A DNA stretch of 64,000 nt, taken from the NCBI GenBank assembly GCA_963576565.1, contig OY755038.1, positions 142,452,558-142,516,557 of the forward strand, given 5' to 3'. The position numbers and the translations under genes are program-made. Under the pieces are notes generated by a model. That model searched no databases. It was not told the origin of the DNA and saw nothing but the letters and a program-made list of their open reading frames with translations. The DNA is from Aspidapion aeneum (taxonomy: Eukaryota > Arthropoda > Insecta > Coleoptera > Brentidae). Shown one piece after another: positions 36,701-46,701 of the stretch (position 1 is its first letter; every line of letters begins with the position of its first letter).

Positions 36701-39058
36701 TCAACTTTGAAAATTCTCGGTTTAAATTGGAACCCTCATACTGATGAATTTTTTTATACTTTCGACTGTTCTCTCCAAACATGCACTAAAAGAACAATTT
36801 TAAGTAATTTGGCCCGCATTTACGACCCTCTGTCTTTTTTGGCGCCAATAGTTTTAATTTTAAAATTAATTGTTCAATACTGCTGGGCAGAAGACTTAAA
36901 CTGGGACGACCCTGTCAGTCCGGAAATTGTTTTTAAATGGGAAAAATTTAAAAATGAATTAAAGTTTTTGCATTCTGTTAAAATTCCTCGTCAAATAATT
37001 TTGCCTAATGCTAGTCAAATCCAGCTAGTAGGATTTTGCGATAGTTCAGAACGGGCCTATTGTGCTGTCGCTTATATTCGAATTTTTTATTCTGATGGAA
37101 ACATTAAAGTTTTTTTTGTTTGTAGTAAATCTAGAGTCGCACCGTTGCGTCGTAAACTAACTTTACCAAGACTAGAGCTTTTAGGAGCTGTTTTGTTGGC
37201 TAAATTAATGGATTTTTTACTAGAAACGTTCTCGGAAAAAATTAAATTTGATAAAATTCTTGCTTTTACTGATAGCACAGTGACCTTATCTTGGATTCAG
37301 GGATCTCCTCACAAATTTAAAACATTTGTTTCGAATAGAACTGCCTATATACAAGGAAGAATTAGCCCTGAGTTTTGGCATTATGTTCCTACTGAACAAA
37401 ATCCTGCTGACTGCGGTACTAGGGAAATGTATCCCTCTGATTTACAAAGATTTTATTTTTGGTTAGAAGGGCCTTCTTTTCTAAACCAACCTACAAATAC
37501 TTGGGATTTTATGACAGTTACTTACGATGGGAATGCAGTTTTGGAAGAACAGCGAAAAAATATTTTTAACGTTTTTACTTGCGAACAAACAGTTGAATAT
37601 TATGTAAACAACTTGTTGGAAAAATGCAGTTCTCTTTTTAAAATTAAGAGAATAGTTGCTTACTTTTTGCGAGGGTTACAAAAGTTTAAAAATCCCTCAT
37701 ACAATTTTGCTACTGATTACCTTACAAATCAGGATTACTACAAAAGCTTACTTTTTATTTCGAAATGCGTACAATCTTTTTCTTTCCAAAAAGAAATTGA
37801 ATTACTAAAAGATAAGAAACAGCTTCCAAAAGCTTTTCAAAAATTATGTCCATTTTTGCATAATGAAAGCTACGATTTGCTTCGTGTTGGAGGCCGTTTA
37901 TGCCATTCAAATTTATCATACGATAAAAAATTTCCAATTCTTTTGCCTTCTAGTGCAAAATTCACTGAATTACTGATTTTAGATTTGCATCGCAGCAATC
38001 TTCATTGTGGTATACAGACCACAACTTTTTTACTAATGCAAAACTTCTGGGTATTGTCTGCTAAAAAGGTAGTGAGAAAAGTTTTAAGTTCTTGCCATAC
38101 TTGCTGGAAAACTAAACCTAACTCCCTTCAACCCCCTATGGGTCACCTACCGAAATTTAGAGTTTCCGAAGCAAAGGTGTTCGAAAATGTAGGTATAGAT
38201 TTTTGTGGTCCGTTCACGATTACTCTTGGTCGGACCAGAGGTGCAAAAACCATGAAAGCATATGTCTGTTTATTTATCTGTTGCGCTGTTAAAGCCGTGC
38301 ATTTAGAGTTAGTCTCTGATATGACATCAGAAGCCTTTCTGGCTGCTCTGCGCCGCTTCATAGCTAGAAGAGGACTATGCTCGAAGATCTCTTCAGACTG
38401 CGGGACCAACTTCGTGGCCTCTGAAAAATACTTGCGACAAATTTTTTCTGATTGCGTGAAGGGGGAAGGTATAGTTTGGTCTTTTAACCCACCTGCTGCT
38501 CCCCACATGGGAGGCATTTGGGAATCAAACATTAAATCTTTAAAGACTCATCTTCACAGGGTAGTTGGAAATCAAATACTCACCTATGAGGAATTAAATA
38601 CGGTTTTAACCCAAGTTGAAGCCATAATGAACTCACGTCCTTTATGTGCCTTAAGCACCGATCCTACTGATCTGGCGGTCTTGACTCCTAATAATTTTTT
38701 AAATTTGAGGCCTCCAGGTACAATACCCGATCCAAACTACTGCGATATTGCGTTAAACAGGCTGTCCAGGTGGCAACTGTTGCAAAGAATGCACCGCGAT
38801 TTTTGGATTCGCTGGCATCGCGAATATTTGCACACTTTGCAACAGCGAGCCAAATGGCACCAACCTCTTGCTTCCATTGATATTGGTACTATGGTACTGA
38901 TCAAAGATGAAAATTCCACTCCATTGGATTGGCCCCTAGGCCGCATTGAAGACCTTATTAAAGGTTCTGATAATATTCCACGGGTTGCTATTGTAAAGAC
39001 TACTAAAGGTACCTACAAACGGCCTTTGGTAAAACTATGCGCCCTGCCTACAAATTAA
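33767..39058 (+). CDS. BEL/Pao Gag-Pol polyprotein, intact
   Basis: The 1763-residue ORF starts at ATG 33767. Gag has a long N-terminal helical region, a capsid-like segment (about 125-300: IPLFQGEFKEFPTFLQAF) and CCHC knuckles at about 362 (CFLCKSGDHIIYRC) and 395-420. The aspartic protease active site is at about 498 (ICDSGAQSS). RT spans about 780-960, with CDIRQMYRMI and FVDDVIS (about 914). RNase H starts near 1089 (GFCDSSERAYCAVAY). Integrase begins with the H-H-C-C motif at about 1407-1445, followed by catalytic Asp in GIDFCGPF (about 1476), Asp in SSDCGTNF (about 1542) and Glu in GGIWES (about 1583). A chromodomain-less C-terminus (VLIKDENSTPLDWPLGRI) is typical of the BEL family. No stops or frameshifts were found. 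Confidence 0.95.
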   Translation: MSSSDKILKAKALRYSAISQLNLIIESATLAKNDPAYHSGFKVKFRTLSKIKKDFEKHHNTLLTLVASDEDRLVVETKVSMDFCKRCDEISTIFYELFELPFEDVGLLSSTINPMGSPCASTNQHGLLPRIKIPLFQGEFKEFPTFLQAFNATVHNNRSLGNFEKFNLLFSNLKGPALDVISDIPILAENYLNAYHTLVDRYTNKRLQAYLHWKAIEGFSPLTKENATNLRNLLDCFSKNLSALKVMGFKTEFWDYIMAQMLLDRLDLTTRKAFEQNYCSNEIPSYDKIRAFVSSHCIALEQIQQTQDYLKNKDLSTSSPKNQAKFQNRSALFANTQRASKNASQSPNGQSGLNNTPNPQKFCFLCKSGDHIIYRCPHFLAKTPQQRFEIVKQHKACVNCLASKHNLPQQCKSEKRCLHCGQFHHSLLHFFPINSTPSSASSPSTSAVQPPRSPVATEFNRTTNTIVTGMSLNDREVLLCTALIQIQDVFQNWHTVRAICDSGAQSSFISKSCADSLGLPKFNIAMTLQSLDRMTTPAKSGINCNISSLRDNNFVFNFDAIILDKICSDLPHSSFSIKSFPFLANLALADPGFNKSDKIDLLLGGDVYPYILLDGRLSTGPNNPVCINTIFGWGIMGNLSLSPSTTNQIKTFFTTSMNDSFVNLDKNLQRFWQIDDIPNVKAIDPEDEFCENYFLKTTSKNEEGRYIVSLPFKVTAPDFGDTRSIAVRRFFSLEKKLLQNPDFYAAYSSVLQDYLDNNHMQPVSAPLPTEISNHFYIAHHAVFKKDSTSTPLRVVFDASMHAPGKISLNNAVYTGPPLQRDLQKILLLYRLHKFCFCCDIRQMYRMILVDPSQTNFQRIVWRFDPNQPIQDFEINRVLFGVSCSPFLAIRTLLQLAREHEDLPLASKIIEEAVFVDDVISGSDDFFKATEMKNQLIELLSRGGFELRKWASNCPELLSDLPESHISMKALSLDLDAENSTLKILGLNWNPHTDEFFYTFDCSLQTCTKRTILSNLARIYDPLSFLAPIVLILKLIVQYCWAEDLNWDDPVSPEIVFKWEKFKNELKFLHSVKIPRQIILPNASQIQLVGFCDSSERAYCAVAYIRIFYSDGNIKVFFVCSKSRVAPLRRKLTLPRLELLGAVLLAKLMDFLLETFSEKIKFDKILAFTDSTVTLSWIQGSPHKFKTFVSNRTAYIQGRISPEFWHYVPTEQNPADCGTREMYPSDLQRFYFWLEGPSFLNQPTNTWDFMTVTYDGNAVLEEQRKNIFNVFTCEQTVEYYVNNLLEKCSSLFKIKRIVAYFLRGLQKFKNPSYNFATDYLTNQDYYKSLLFISKCVQSFSFQKEIELLKDKKQLPKAFQKLCPFLHNESYDLLRVGGRLCHSNLSYDKKFPILLPSSAKFTELLILDLHRSNLHCGIQTTTFLLMQNFWVLSAKKVVRKVLSSCHTCWKTKPNSLQPPMGHLPKFRVSEAKVFENVGIDFCGPFTITLGRTRGAKTMKAYVCLFICCAVKAVHLELVSDMTSEAFLAALRRFIARRGLCSKISSDCGTNFVASEKYLRQIFSDCVKGEGIVWSFNPPAAPHMGGIWESNIKSLKTHLHRVVGNQILTYEELNTVLTQVEAIMNSRPLCALSTDPTDLAVLTPNNFLNLRPPGTIPDPNYCDIALNRLSRWQLLQRMHRDFWIRWHREYLHTLQQRAKWHQPLASIDIGTMVLIKDENSTPLDWPLGRIEDLIKGSDNIPRVAIVKTTKGTYKRPLVKLCALPTN

Positions 39059-39086
39059 ACTCTCTGAAATGCCCCTGGGCATTCTC

Positions 39087-39100
39087 AGGGGGGTGGGAAA
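39087..39100 (+). promoter_or_regulatory. BEL polypurine tract
   Basis: AGGGGGGTGGGAAA lies directly against the TG of the 3' LTR, the usual site of plus-strand priming. Confidence 0.75.
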
Positions 39101-39810
39101 TGGTTCGTCCCGCCTTCCTTTTTGTAAATATGTTCTTTTTACTATAATTTACCAAATTGGTTCGAATTAGGCTATTTGGTGATTCACTAGAGCATTTTCT
39201 ATTTTTTGTTTATTTAGTATTAATTAACTAATTAAGTACTTAAAATTACTGGGTTATTTGCATTTGAAACTCCCGCGGTTTTAAAGGCAAATATTACAAT
39301 TTGCTATAATCAATTTACTTTACATAAAATGCATTTTGAATTACTAAGGTTCCTAGTTCCTTTAATATGGACCTTCGTAATCTCATTCCCTCCTACTTAT
39401 TCCCTTTTCTCCTACGCCTATGGATTAACGACGCCACTGGGCGCCATGTGGGAGAATGAACGCAGCAGCGATACCTGCTGCCGCAGCACAGAGAACCGTT
39501 TCGCCTTCGAACGATAACACACGCGTGTTAGCTACTCTCCTACCGCAGGAATGTGGGGTGCAAAAACTAAGGTTTAACAGCGCGTCCTCCCATGAGTTCC
39601 ACTTCCTGTATAAAAATGGTAAGTGAAAATGCATTATTTTTACCTTACATACATTTGTTTATTGCTACACTAACCTAGAAGGTAAACTAGACCATTTCAG
39701 AATCCCTTATACCAGCTTAGCCTATGACCTTATTCCCTTAAAATTACAGTCCACATCTGACACCGTTAAATTCCAGACAACTCTCCTATCTGGACCACCA
39801 GGGAGCCCCA
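39101..39810 (+). repeat. BEL 3' LTR
   Basis: Same length as the 5' LTR and visually identical to it. Ends GGGAGCCCCA before the duplicated CTTAA. Confidence 0.95.
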
Positions 39811-39815
39811 CTTAA

Positions 39816-40232
39816 GTTATTTAAATTTTATAGTTAGAATTTATTTAGGTTTAGTGTAGTATTAGGTTGATTTATCTTAAGGTTGTATTTTTAGTCTAGT
39901 TTTTAGTTGCGTTATCTGTGACAAACTCATGCACGGCCGCGTACCTTCTGGAAGAGGCGAGAATGCTCGTGAATCGAAGAAGGATGGATGGTTCTCGAAT
40001 AGTAGGCAGACCCTATATATAGGGCCGGACGCCGCGTATTGAGTCAGTCACAGATAACGTACTGTAGTGGTCGTGAGATATTAACACGAAGTTAATAGAC
40101 CGATTATAGTGGTGAATTATCAGCGAGTTATTAGTAAGTGTAAGTGCGTGCTTTTGTACATAATTGTCGAAATAAATTGACATATCGTTTTTGACGTTTG
40201 CGAGTTTTATTTGAAGCAGTGAACCCGTAACA
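39816..40232 (+). repeat. Gypsy 3' LTR, remaining 417 bp
   Basis: Continues the LTR begun at 31987. It retains the TATA box (near 40014) and both TTCnnGAA sites, and ends CCCGTAACA followed by the GTAT target duplication. Confidence 0.93.
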
Positions 40233-40236
40233 GTAT

Positions 40237-40642
40237 TTACTGAGAATGGTTATATCTATATCCGTAGTGAAGCCTGCTTCCATACGTAGGCTACTCTAAT
40301 ACTACTACTAATGCTACAATTTGACAGTTGTTATTTTTTAGTAAATGTCGGCATTTAATGAATCTTTTTTAGATGTCGTTTTTTTTAACTTCATTTTATG
40401 TTCCGCTTGTATTGATGAAACGCGAGTGTCTACGAGCTAGACTGACCCTTTTTTGAGGACTTATCCACAAACTTTTGTATTCAGTCTTTGAACTCTTTCC
40501 TCGCAATTTGCCTTTTAATTAGTTTGTTTAGTATACAATACACATAGTAAAAAGTCAGGAGACACCCAGCAAAACATAAAAAGTAGCATGCAAATGCAGC
40601 ATACGATATGACATGTTTGGAAAAGCCCATGATATTTTTTAG
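40237..40642. other. End of COG1 intron 2
   Basis: Sequence between the Gypsy element and exon C. Nothing recognised except the ATATTTTTTAG acceptor at its end. Confidence 0.6.
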
Positions 40643-40903
40643 ATTTCCCACCAAATTGGCTGGCGTGGCTTTCTGAGTTAAAATTTGCCGATAAATTTGA
40701 TTTGTGGACATACTTTTTCGAAGATTTATTATCAGCGAGAGCTAAGAACCTTATAACCGACCTAACTATGAGAAACTTTCAGACCACCAAGAAAAGCATA
40801 ATATTCACAATACAGAAATTATCAGATGGTGAACTGGATATGCAAGTTCACATCTGGACGGAAAGTCATTTAGATTTTGATAAGGAGAATGGAACTCACA
40901 CAG
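40643..40903 (+). CDS. COG1: COG1-like gene, exon C
   Basis: This is a 261-bp exon with acceptor ATATTTTTTAG before 40643 and donor CAG/GTAATG after 40903. Its first two bases complete a codon (Asp) with the last base of exon B. The frame continues FPPNWLAWLSEL, FDLWTYFFEDLLSARAKNL and LDMQVHIWTESHLDF. In COG1 the corresponding stretch has a W-containing segment, a hydrophobic E-x-x-x-x-LF-x-x-R block and an LFLWSES-type motif in this order, so homology is convincing. The exon ends one base into a codon. The continuing exon was not found downstream, so intron 3 probably exceeds 23 kb. Confidence 0.85.
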
Positions 40904-41327
40904 GTAATGTCGGCAAGTATTCCGCAAGGATTCAACAGAGCCAAATTTAATTGGCAAATGCGGTCGCACAAATTACATAGACCTTAGATATTTGGATCGT
41001 TCCTATTGTGTAACGCTCCTTTCGTAAATTATTAACTTCAATTTAAATGTGATTAGAAGAAGATTTTTTTTAATTCAGGAAATTAGAGTATTTAATTAAA
41101 TGCATGGTGTTGGGGTAATAATTTAATAATAAAGCAAAAATAAATTTAATTGTTTCATTACTGTGGGAACACCCTGCGTAGATTTCTATTTCAGCAGGTA
41201 CTGTTTTTCTGTTATAATTTATTTTTATTTTCGTATCTCCGCTACATACCTTAAAAGTTTTTTGTATCCTGCAGCGCTCGACGAATTGATCTCGTTCTGA
41301 CTGCAGCACTAGCGATTTAACTTTTAT

Positions 41328-42165
41328 GTGCATTTTAGCTGTTTCACTACCAAGGCTATGCATTTGGAGTGTGTGGTTGACCTATGCAGTTCTTTATTTC
41401 TTAGCGCGCTAAAACGCTTTATATCACGTAGTGGAATTTGCAAATCTATTTACATCGATAATGGCTCAAATCTATGTGAGGTTAAAAATGAGTTGAGAGA
41501 TGTATTTTTGTGCAGCGAAAGTCATGGTCTTCCTGTGTGTGAGACTGAGACCAAGATGTACAGCGACGGAAATACGGAAAAATAAGTCATCCAACAAATT
41601 TCCTATTAATGTGGGTGTTTAACATGGAATTTATTCCAGCGCGTTGCCCTCATCATGGTGGACTGTGGGAGATTGCTGTTAAGCGAGCAAAATACCTTAT
41701 AAATCGTGTAATCGGCTCCTTAATAATGCCCTTTGAGGAGTTGGCTACGCTTTTTACTCAGGTGGAAGCAGCTATAAACTCTGCTTCGATCACTTCTGTA
41801 TCCGACGATCCATCTTATCTAAAAACAATAACTCCCGGCAATTTTTTAATCGGCGGACCTTTGTTGTCCTTACCTTAACTTAATGGAGCTGCCCGTAAAT
41901 CGATTAGACCAGTATCAGCAGATGTACCAGGTGCTTTCGCAACGCTGGTTACGAGACTAACTAAATAGGCAACCGATTTAGATCCACATATAAAAACTTG
42001 CTCACTAGTTCTGCTAAATTATGATAATTTACCTCCTATGTGTTCTCGAACTTTATCATGGCCAAGACAATATTGCTCGAGTTGTCAAACTAAAGACTTC
42101 TACGGGCATTTCAACCCGTGCTTTACAAAAACTATATGTGTCATCTGTTGAGACTGGAGTTGAAA
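41328..42165 (+). pseudogene. BEL/Pao integrase relic
   Basis: Pieces of a BEL-type integrase core on the + strand: AMHLECVVDL, FLSALKRFISRSGICKSIYIDNGSN (near 41355-41475), then CPHHGGLWEIAVKRAKYL and QVEAAINSASI (41640-41800). A degraded C-terminus contains QYQQMYQVLSQRWLR. The region between the second Asp and the Glu has an intervening frame break near 41585. No LTRs were recognised. It differs clearly from the young BEL at 32001. Confidence 0.8.
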
Positions 42166-42519
42166 ATTAAAGCATAAGTTTGAAATGCTTAGTTTTTACA
42201 AAAATAATACATAGTGTCAAAATTTTCACGTGACTTGATCAGTTCGCTCCTGATAAATTATGCTAATTTTGTTTGGGGGAGTGGATAATTTTAAGCTTGT
42301 GGGGGGGGCTGAATTGTGCTCCCGTATAACCAGTAACCAAAGGTATCTTGTGTCGCCAAATAGCCGGACGTCAAAACAAGCCGGCCGAACATTTTGATTT
42401 TTCCCAAAACGCGGACTTGTCTGGCTTTATCCGGACGTATGGTCACCCTAGTAAATAACAAGTTAGTAATAGCAGATAGTTTTAAAATTGTTTATGGTTG
42501 TAAATAAGACACCTCTGTA

Positions 42520-42690
42520 GTGTGGCCGCGAGACGAGAAGAGACGAAAGTAGGCCTTCTCTCGTTTCGTCTCATGCGAGATAAAATGGGTCTCTCGTCTC
42601 GACGATAGGACTCTTCTAACGCTCAAGAAAGCCTTTCCCTTGTCTCGTCTCCTCGTCTCTCGTGTCTCTTGATTTATATCAGCTATAAAA
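42520..42690. repeat. Block rich in GAGACGAG / CTCGTCTC in both orientations
   Basis: Multiple copies of GAGACGA and TCGTCTC alternate in opposite orientations within 170 bp, allowing several imperfect hairpins. Origin unknown. Confidence 0.6.
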
Positions 42691-44180
42691 AGTTTTTGAG
42701 ACACACTATGTAAAAGTGTTTTTCAAGGTGAATCTTATTGTTTATGGTATTTACTTTTTTCCCAAATTAAGTGTTAAGTCCATTCTGGGATATACCCTAT
42801 ATGCATACATGTACAATAAATAAAGAAGTAATTATACAATATATATAATAAAATACTCCGCTGATGCCGCTGAAATAAAAGCTGTGGAAAAGTTTTGCAT
42901 CGCTTTATTTATTTAAAACTTCACCTGTAATCCCAAGTGTTCGTTAATAAAATATTGTTTTGTGTTTTGCCAATAACATAAATCCTTAAAAATAATAATT
43001 GTGTTTAGGTAAATTCTTAGGTAAAACCATTAAATAGCCCTTTGATGCATTGACAAGGTAACAAAGCAGTTGATATATTAAATTGTAAATAAAAATGTAG
43101 GGATATTTTTATCATAGGTTGTAACGGTTTTTTGTTACAAACTAAAATGCTCTCGGTAGCTCAGTTGGGACTGAGGTCGTGGTGTTCACCTCAAAAAACT
43201 CAACAATATTCATGTGAAATAAATTAACTTTCTTTTGCCTAAAGGGCGCCAATACAAGTTTAAAAGTAAAATAGAAAGAATGTATCGGGATCTTAGTGAA
43301 CCTTGTATTATTCACTAAGTATTAATGAAGATGGTGAATGTTTGATTAAAACGCAAAAGGTTTTAAAAAAATAGTCTCTAATTTTTTTATCAGCAAACGA
43401 CTGGAAATTTACAAAAAAAATAAATATATAAGGATCTTTTAACTTAAATACTTAATTATATAGCTATCGATTAAAAATATTATTTTATATCCTTGTTTCT
43501 TATCACAGAATGTTCGTTACTATTTAGTTTTATTATTTTAAGAATTTAATTTAATTTTAATTAAAGAGTTTGTTTTTTATTTCAATAAAAGAAATTACCA
43601 TATTATTTTATGTTAATAAAAAGTAAGAAAATTCACGGACGATAAAATCAACCCACAACAAAAAAATTATCGAAGTACTAAAATAAAAGTTTGTACCTAT
43701 TTGGCTAAAACAAAAAAGTATATATATATTTTTGGGACCTAAGAAAAATTAATACCTTGGGAGGGTAAATGCGCATCTACTCAACAAGGGTGCATTGTTG
43801 CCAGATCTTAACAAGGGCAATAAATAGGTTTACCAAAAATATTAACAAATAATAACCAGAAATATATCACAATTAAATAAAATGGTTATTAAAAAGAAGT
43901 ATTAAATCTTATCTGCCAAATCCCACGCTGGAGGTTGAGTCCTCAAAAGATTTGAGTAGGTAGTGTGGTCGGTACTTCAACAAAACAGATTTCAAAACGG
44001 GACAGCAAAACAAAAGGAAAGCAGTAACATCGGCTAGTGCAAAATGGCTTTTACTTCAGTAAACAATTACGGGCTTCTGCTCAAAGTATGTGTGAGGTAC
44101 GGGCTTCAAAACATATACGGATCCACGAAAACGAGCTCCATAAAATGGCTTAAAAAGGTCATTGTTGTCTTAGAAGTGTG

Positions 44181-44259
44181 TTTAAGTTTAATCAATTTTC
44201 AGAATAGTATTTTATGTTTCTTAAGTTTAACCAATTTTCAGAATAGTATTTTAAGTTTC
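44181..44259. repeat. Tandem duplication of a 39-bp unit
   Basis: TTTAATCAATTTTCAGAATA and its near copy TTTAACCAATTTTCAGAATA follow each other 39 bp apart. Confidence 0.85.
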
Positions 44260-45647
44260 TATAGAATTAAAAGTTTATGTTTTCAGCAAAAAGTCTAATA
44301 AAAAAATTAGGAAAACTCACCAGTAATGAACAATGGTCCACCTTTTTAATCACACCAGCATTTTTCACGAAACTAACTCTGTTACAAAACACTGTACAAT
44401 TTCTGTAAGTTTTACAACATTTTGGGTAACAGTAATGCTTGGTTAAAATAAGTTTTTAATAGATTTTATTAGCACATATTATAACGGTGTTAAAATGCTC
44501 TCTGAAACACACAAAAATCTGCGATAAACCGAGTACAATCTATAACAAAAACTAAGGTAGTTCGGTTACCATATAGAAGTTAAACTGCATCGAGAACCCG
44601 CATGTAGCTGACTCTCTCGGCTACGTGCATTTGAAAAGAGACGGCGGGTTTCCCTGACCGAACAAAGCAGCTTGGATCAGTCTGAATACAGCCGCGCGAC
44701 GACGAAAGCCTTGAGTGGGGAACCGCGCCGTACACCGACTCTAATCAACGCTTGTTGAAACACATTTTATCACGAAGTACCGTGGTCCAGTGGACAAGGC
44801 GACAAAGGAGCACCCACAACAAGCAGACACCGGAGGATCGCTCCCTCGACGATACTGTTTTTTTTATATGTGGATAATTCTTTGATTTATTTTTAGTTGT
44901 ACAGGGTCATACAAGTATTTTAATATTTTTTGTTAAAAACGTTACTTGCTATCAGGGTTAAAAAAAATCGTTACACCACCCCTCTCCTAAAAGAATAAAA
45001 TTTGGGGAAAAAGAAATTTTATTTATGCAGTATGGATACTACTAGTTAAAAATGGGAAGTTAGAAACAAGAATATTTCCATAGGATTAAATTGTACATCT
45101 ATACTAACAAACTATTAAACTATGTGGTAAAAAGTATTAACTTAAGAGAAAGTTGCTCTGGAACAAATACTGGCCAGGTATTCATTACAAAAGGTATTTA
45201 TGAGCATACACAAATTCATTTTATGTGCAAATAGGGGTTCCTTGGAATGATTCTTTATAGAAGCTTGATATCTTTCGTGTATTACCCGCCAAAATTGGAG
45301 TCACCATCGGTCAGTCTAAATTAGGAAAGGGGCAAAATAAGTAGGGACTAATCTACAAAGACTTCACAAGGCAACTAAAACATGATAACTATATTGCTCA
45401 TACTCAAAAATCGAAGATATCGAAACTACATACCTTAAACAATATCTATAAGCTAATGGGGAATCGACTGCAGTCTTACACAAGGGAAATTCGCAAATGA
45501 CTAGGGTACCCAAATACACTTCCTCACTACGAAACTTAATCGTATCTTCAATCAATATTTTCCTCACTCAAAAATATGTAACTCGGTACTTAATTTTCAA
45601 TTTTTCCTTTCCAAAACAACATTCAACTGCCTACAAAATACTCAAAA

Positions 45648-46526
45648 CTAATTATCAGAGCCTACGGAAACGTCAGAATTCGAACCAAGATAAGGCTTCA
45701 AATCCTTAATGTGCCATTCGCCTGCATCAGAACCGTCAATATGGACTAGCCGATATATTAATCGAGAAATCTTTTTAGAAATCTTACATAGAACATATTT
45801 CTTTGCCAATTTGGCAGCAAATTGATTTGATGCGTCAGACAACACCTTATTACGCTTCCATACTTTATCTCCGACGTTAAACTGAACATCACGTTTTCTC
45901 AAATTATATTGGCATTTATTTCTCTCATATGCTTGATGAAGCTTTTTCTTAACATTTTCATAAATCTCCGAAAGTCCCTTTAAATTATCACAAAACTCAA
46001 CGCGCTCTCTGGACAAAAGTTCAAGATCTTCAGTATCTATAATTTCACCATAATACTTTCCAGTAATAGGAAAATTGCGACCAAAATTCATAAAATTAGG
46101 ACTAAAATGTGTAACTTCATGAACCGATGAATTAATAGCAAATTGTATCTCTGACAAGTGTTGATCCCAATCTCTATGCTCTTTAATATAGCTACGTATA
46201 GCTGTACCAACTACTCTATTCGACCTTTTAACAAAATTAGTCTGGAGATGATAACGAGCATTAAACCAAATTTTCTGAACTTCATATTTTTCGGCCATTT
46301 TCTTAAAAACCTTTCCAGCGAACTGGCTACCATTGTCGCAGATAATAAATTGGGGTACTCCATGTCCCAAAAATATTTCCTTTTCCATGAACTGACAAAT
46401 CTTACTTGCTTCAGCTTTTCTTAAAGGATGTAATATTGTATACTTTGTGGCCAATTTAAAATGCGTTGGGTGACATTTGTGGCAAACTAAATACGTTGCC
46501 GCCATTTTGTGACATAACGCTGTGCC
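45648..46526 (-). pseudogene. Gypsy integrase fragment
   Basis: A - strand frame of 296 codons, of which residues about 15-296 are integrase-like. It begins with a partial zinc motif (CHKC) fused abruptly to KYTILHPLRK, so the segment with the first catalytic Asp is missing. Then follow GVPQFIICDNGSQF (second Asp), a region where the catalytic Glu motif is altered (FVKRSNRVVG), IRSYIKEHRDWDQH, and a C-terminal SH3-like part (FNVGDKVWKRNKVLSDAS, EWHIKDLKPY). It belongs to the same broad family as 54683-55181. Its upstream end is cut at the insertion site of the Jockey element. Confidence 0.85.
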
Positions 46527-46701
46527 AATTTGTGACACTCAGTATTCGTTCGATCGCAGTTCAGTACGGTTATATTGCATCGTACCTGCATGATAGTACT
46601 AACGACGTCAAAGTCGAAGTTTGTTTTGTTTACAATAAACCTCGCGCGCGAAATACCTGTGTTAAAAATCTATATACAATGTGTATTATAAATAATATAT
46701 C

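Larger units (their letters stand above)
32001..39810 (+). mobile_element. Complete, apparently young BEL/Pao retrotransposon
   Basis: This 7,810-bp element has 710-bp LTRs at 32001-32710 and 39101-39810 (TG...CA) and 5-bp target duplications CTTAA at 31996-32000 and 39811-39815. The LTRs keep a constant 7,100-bp offset and I saw no difference between them. A single 1763-codon ORF lies between, and a purine-rich tract precedes the 3' LTR. A 5-bp duplication, a fused Gag-Pol with protease before RT, and the BEL-type motifs below support the class. It inserted into the 3' LTR of an already existing Gypsy copy in the same orientation. This is the only element here that looks fully coding-competent. 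Confidence 0.96.
25890..40232 (+). mobile_element. Gypsy LTR retrotransposon with a BEL element nested in its 3' LTR
   Basis: The 431-bp LTRs begin TGTTACAAA and end CCCGTAACA. Direct repeats GTAT flank the element (25886-25889 and 40233-40236), the 4-bp duplication expected for Gypsy. The 3' LTR is split into 14 bp (31987-32000) and 417 bp (39816-40232) by a BEL element; together they again make 431 bp. I count 11 differences between the LTRs (about 2.6 percent). Internally there is a primer-site-like TGGTGTCAGAAGTG two bases after the LTR, a repeat-rich leader, then gag and pol, all with stops and frameshifts. No env is visible. The copy is dead. Confidence 0.93.
42166..45647. other. Intron 3 sequence without recognised genes
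   Basis: AT-rich, with scattered oddities: a CTCGTCTC/GAGACGAG-rich block (about 42520-42690), two tRNA-like A-box matches (GGTAGCTCAGTTGG near 43156, GGTCCAGTGG near 44782) without convincing B boxes, and a GC-richer stretch at 44580-44760 containing GAACCCGC and an inverted GCGGGTTT. No ORF has family character. Confidence 0.5.

Noticed and set aside
43148..43195. tRNA-like GGTAGCTCAGTTGG stretch
   Set aside because: The A box fits, but there is no matching B box (GGTTCGANTCC) and the arms do not close. At most a tRNA-derived SINE relic.
44775..44860. Second tRNA-like segment (GTGGTCCAGTGGACAAGG)
   Set aside because: Plausible A box, but the B-box region is not recognisable and no SINE body or tail was identified.
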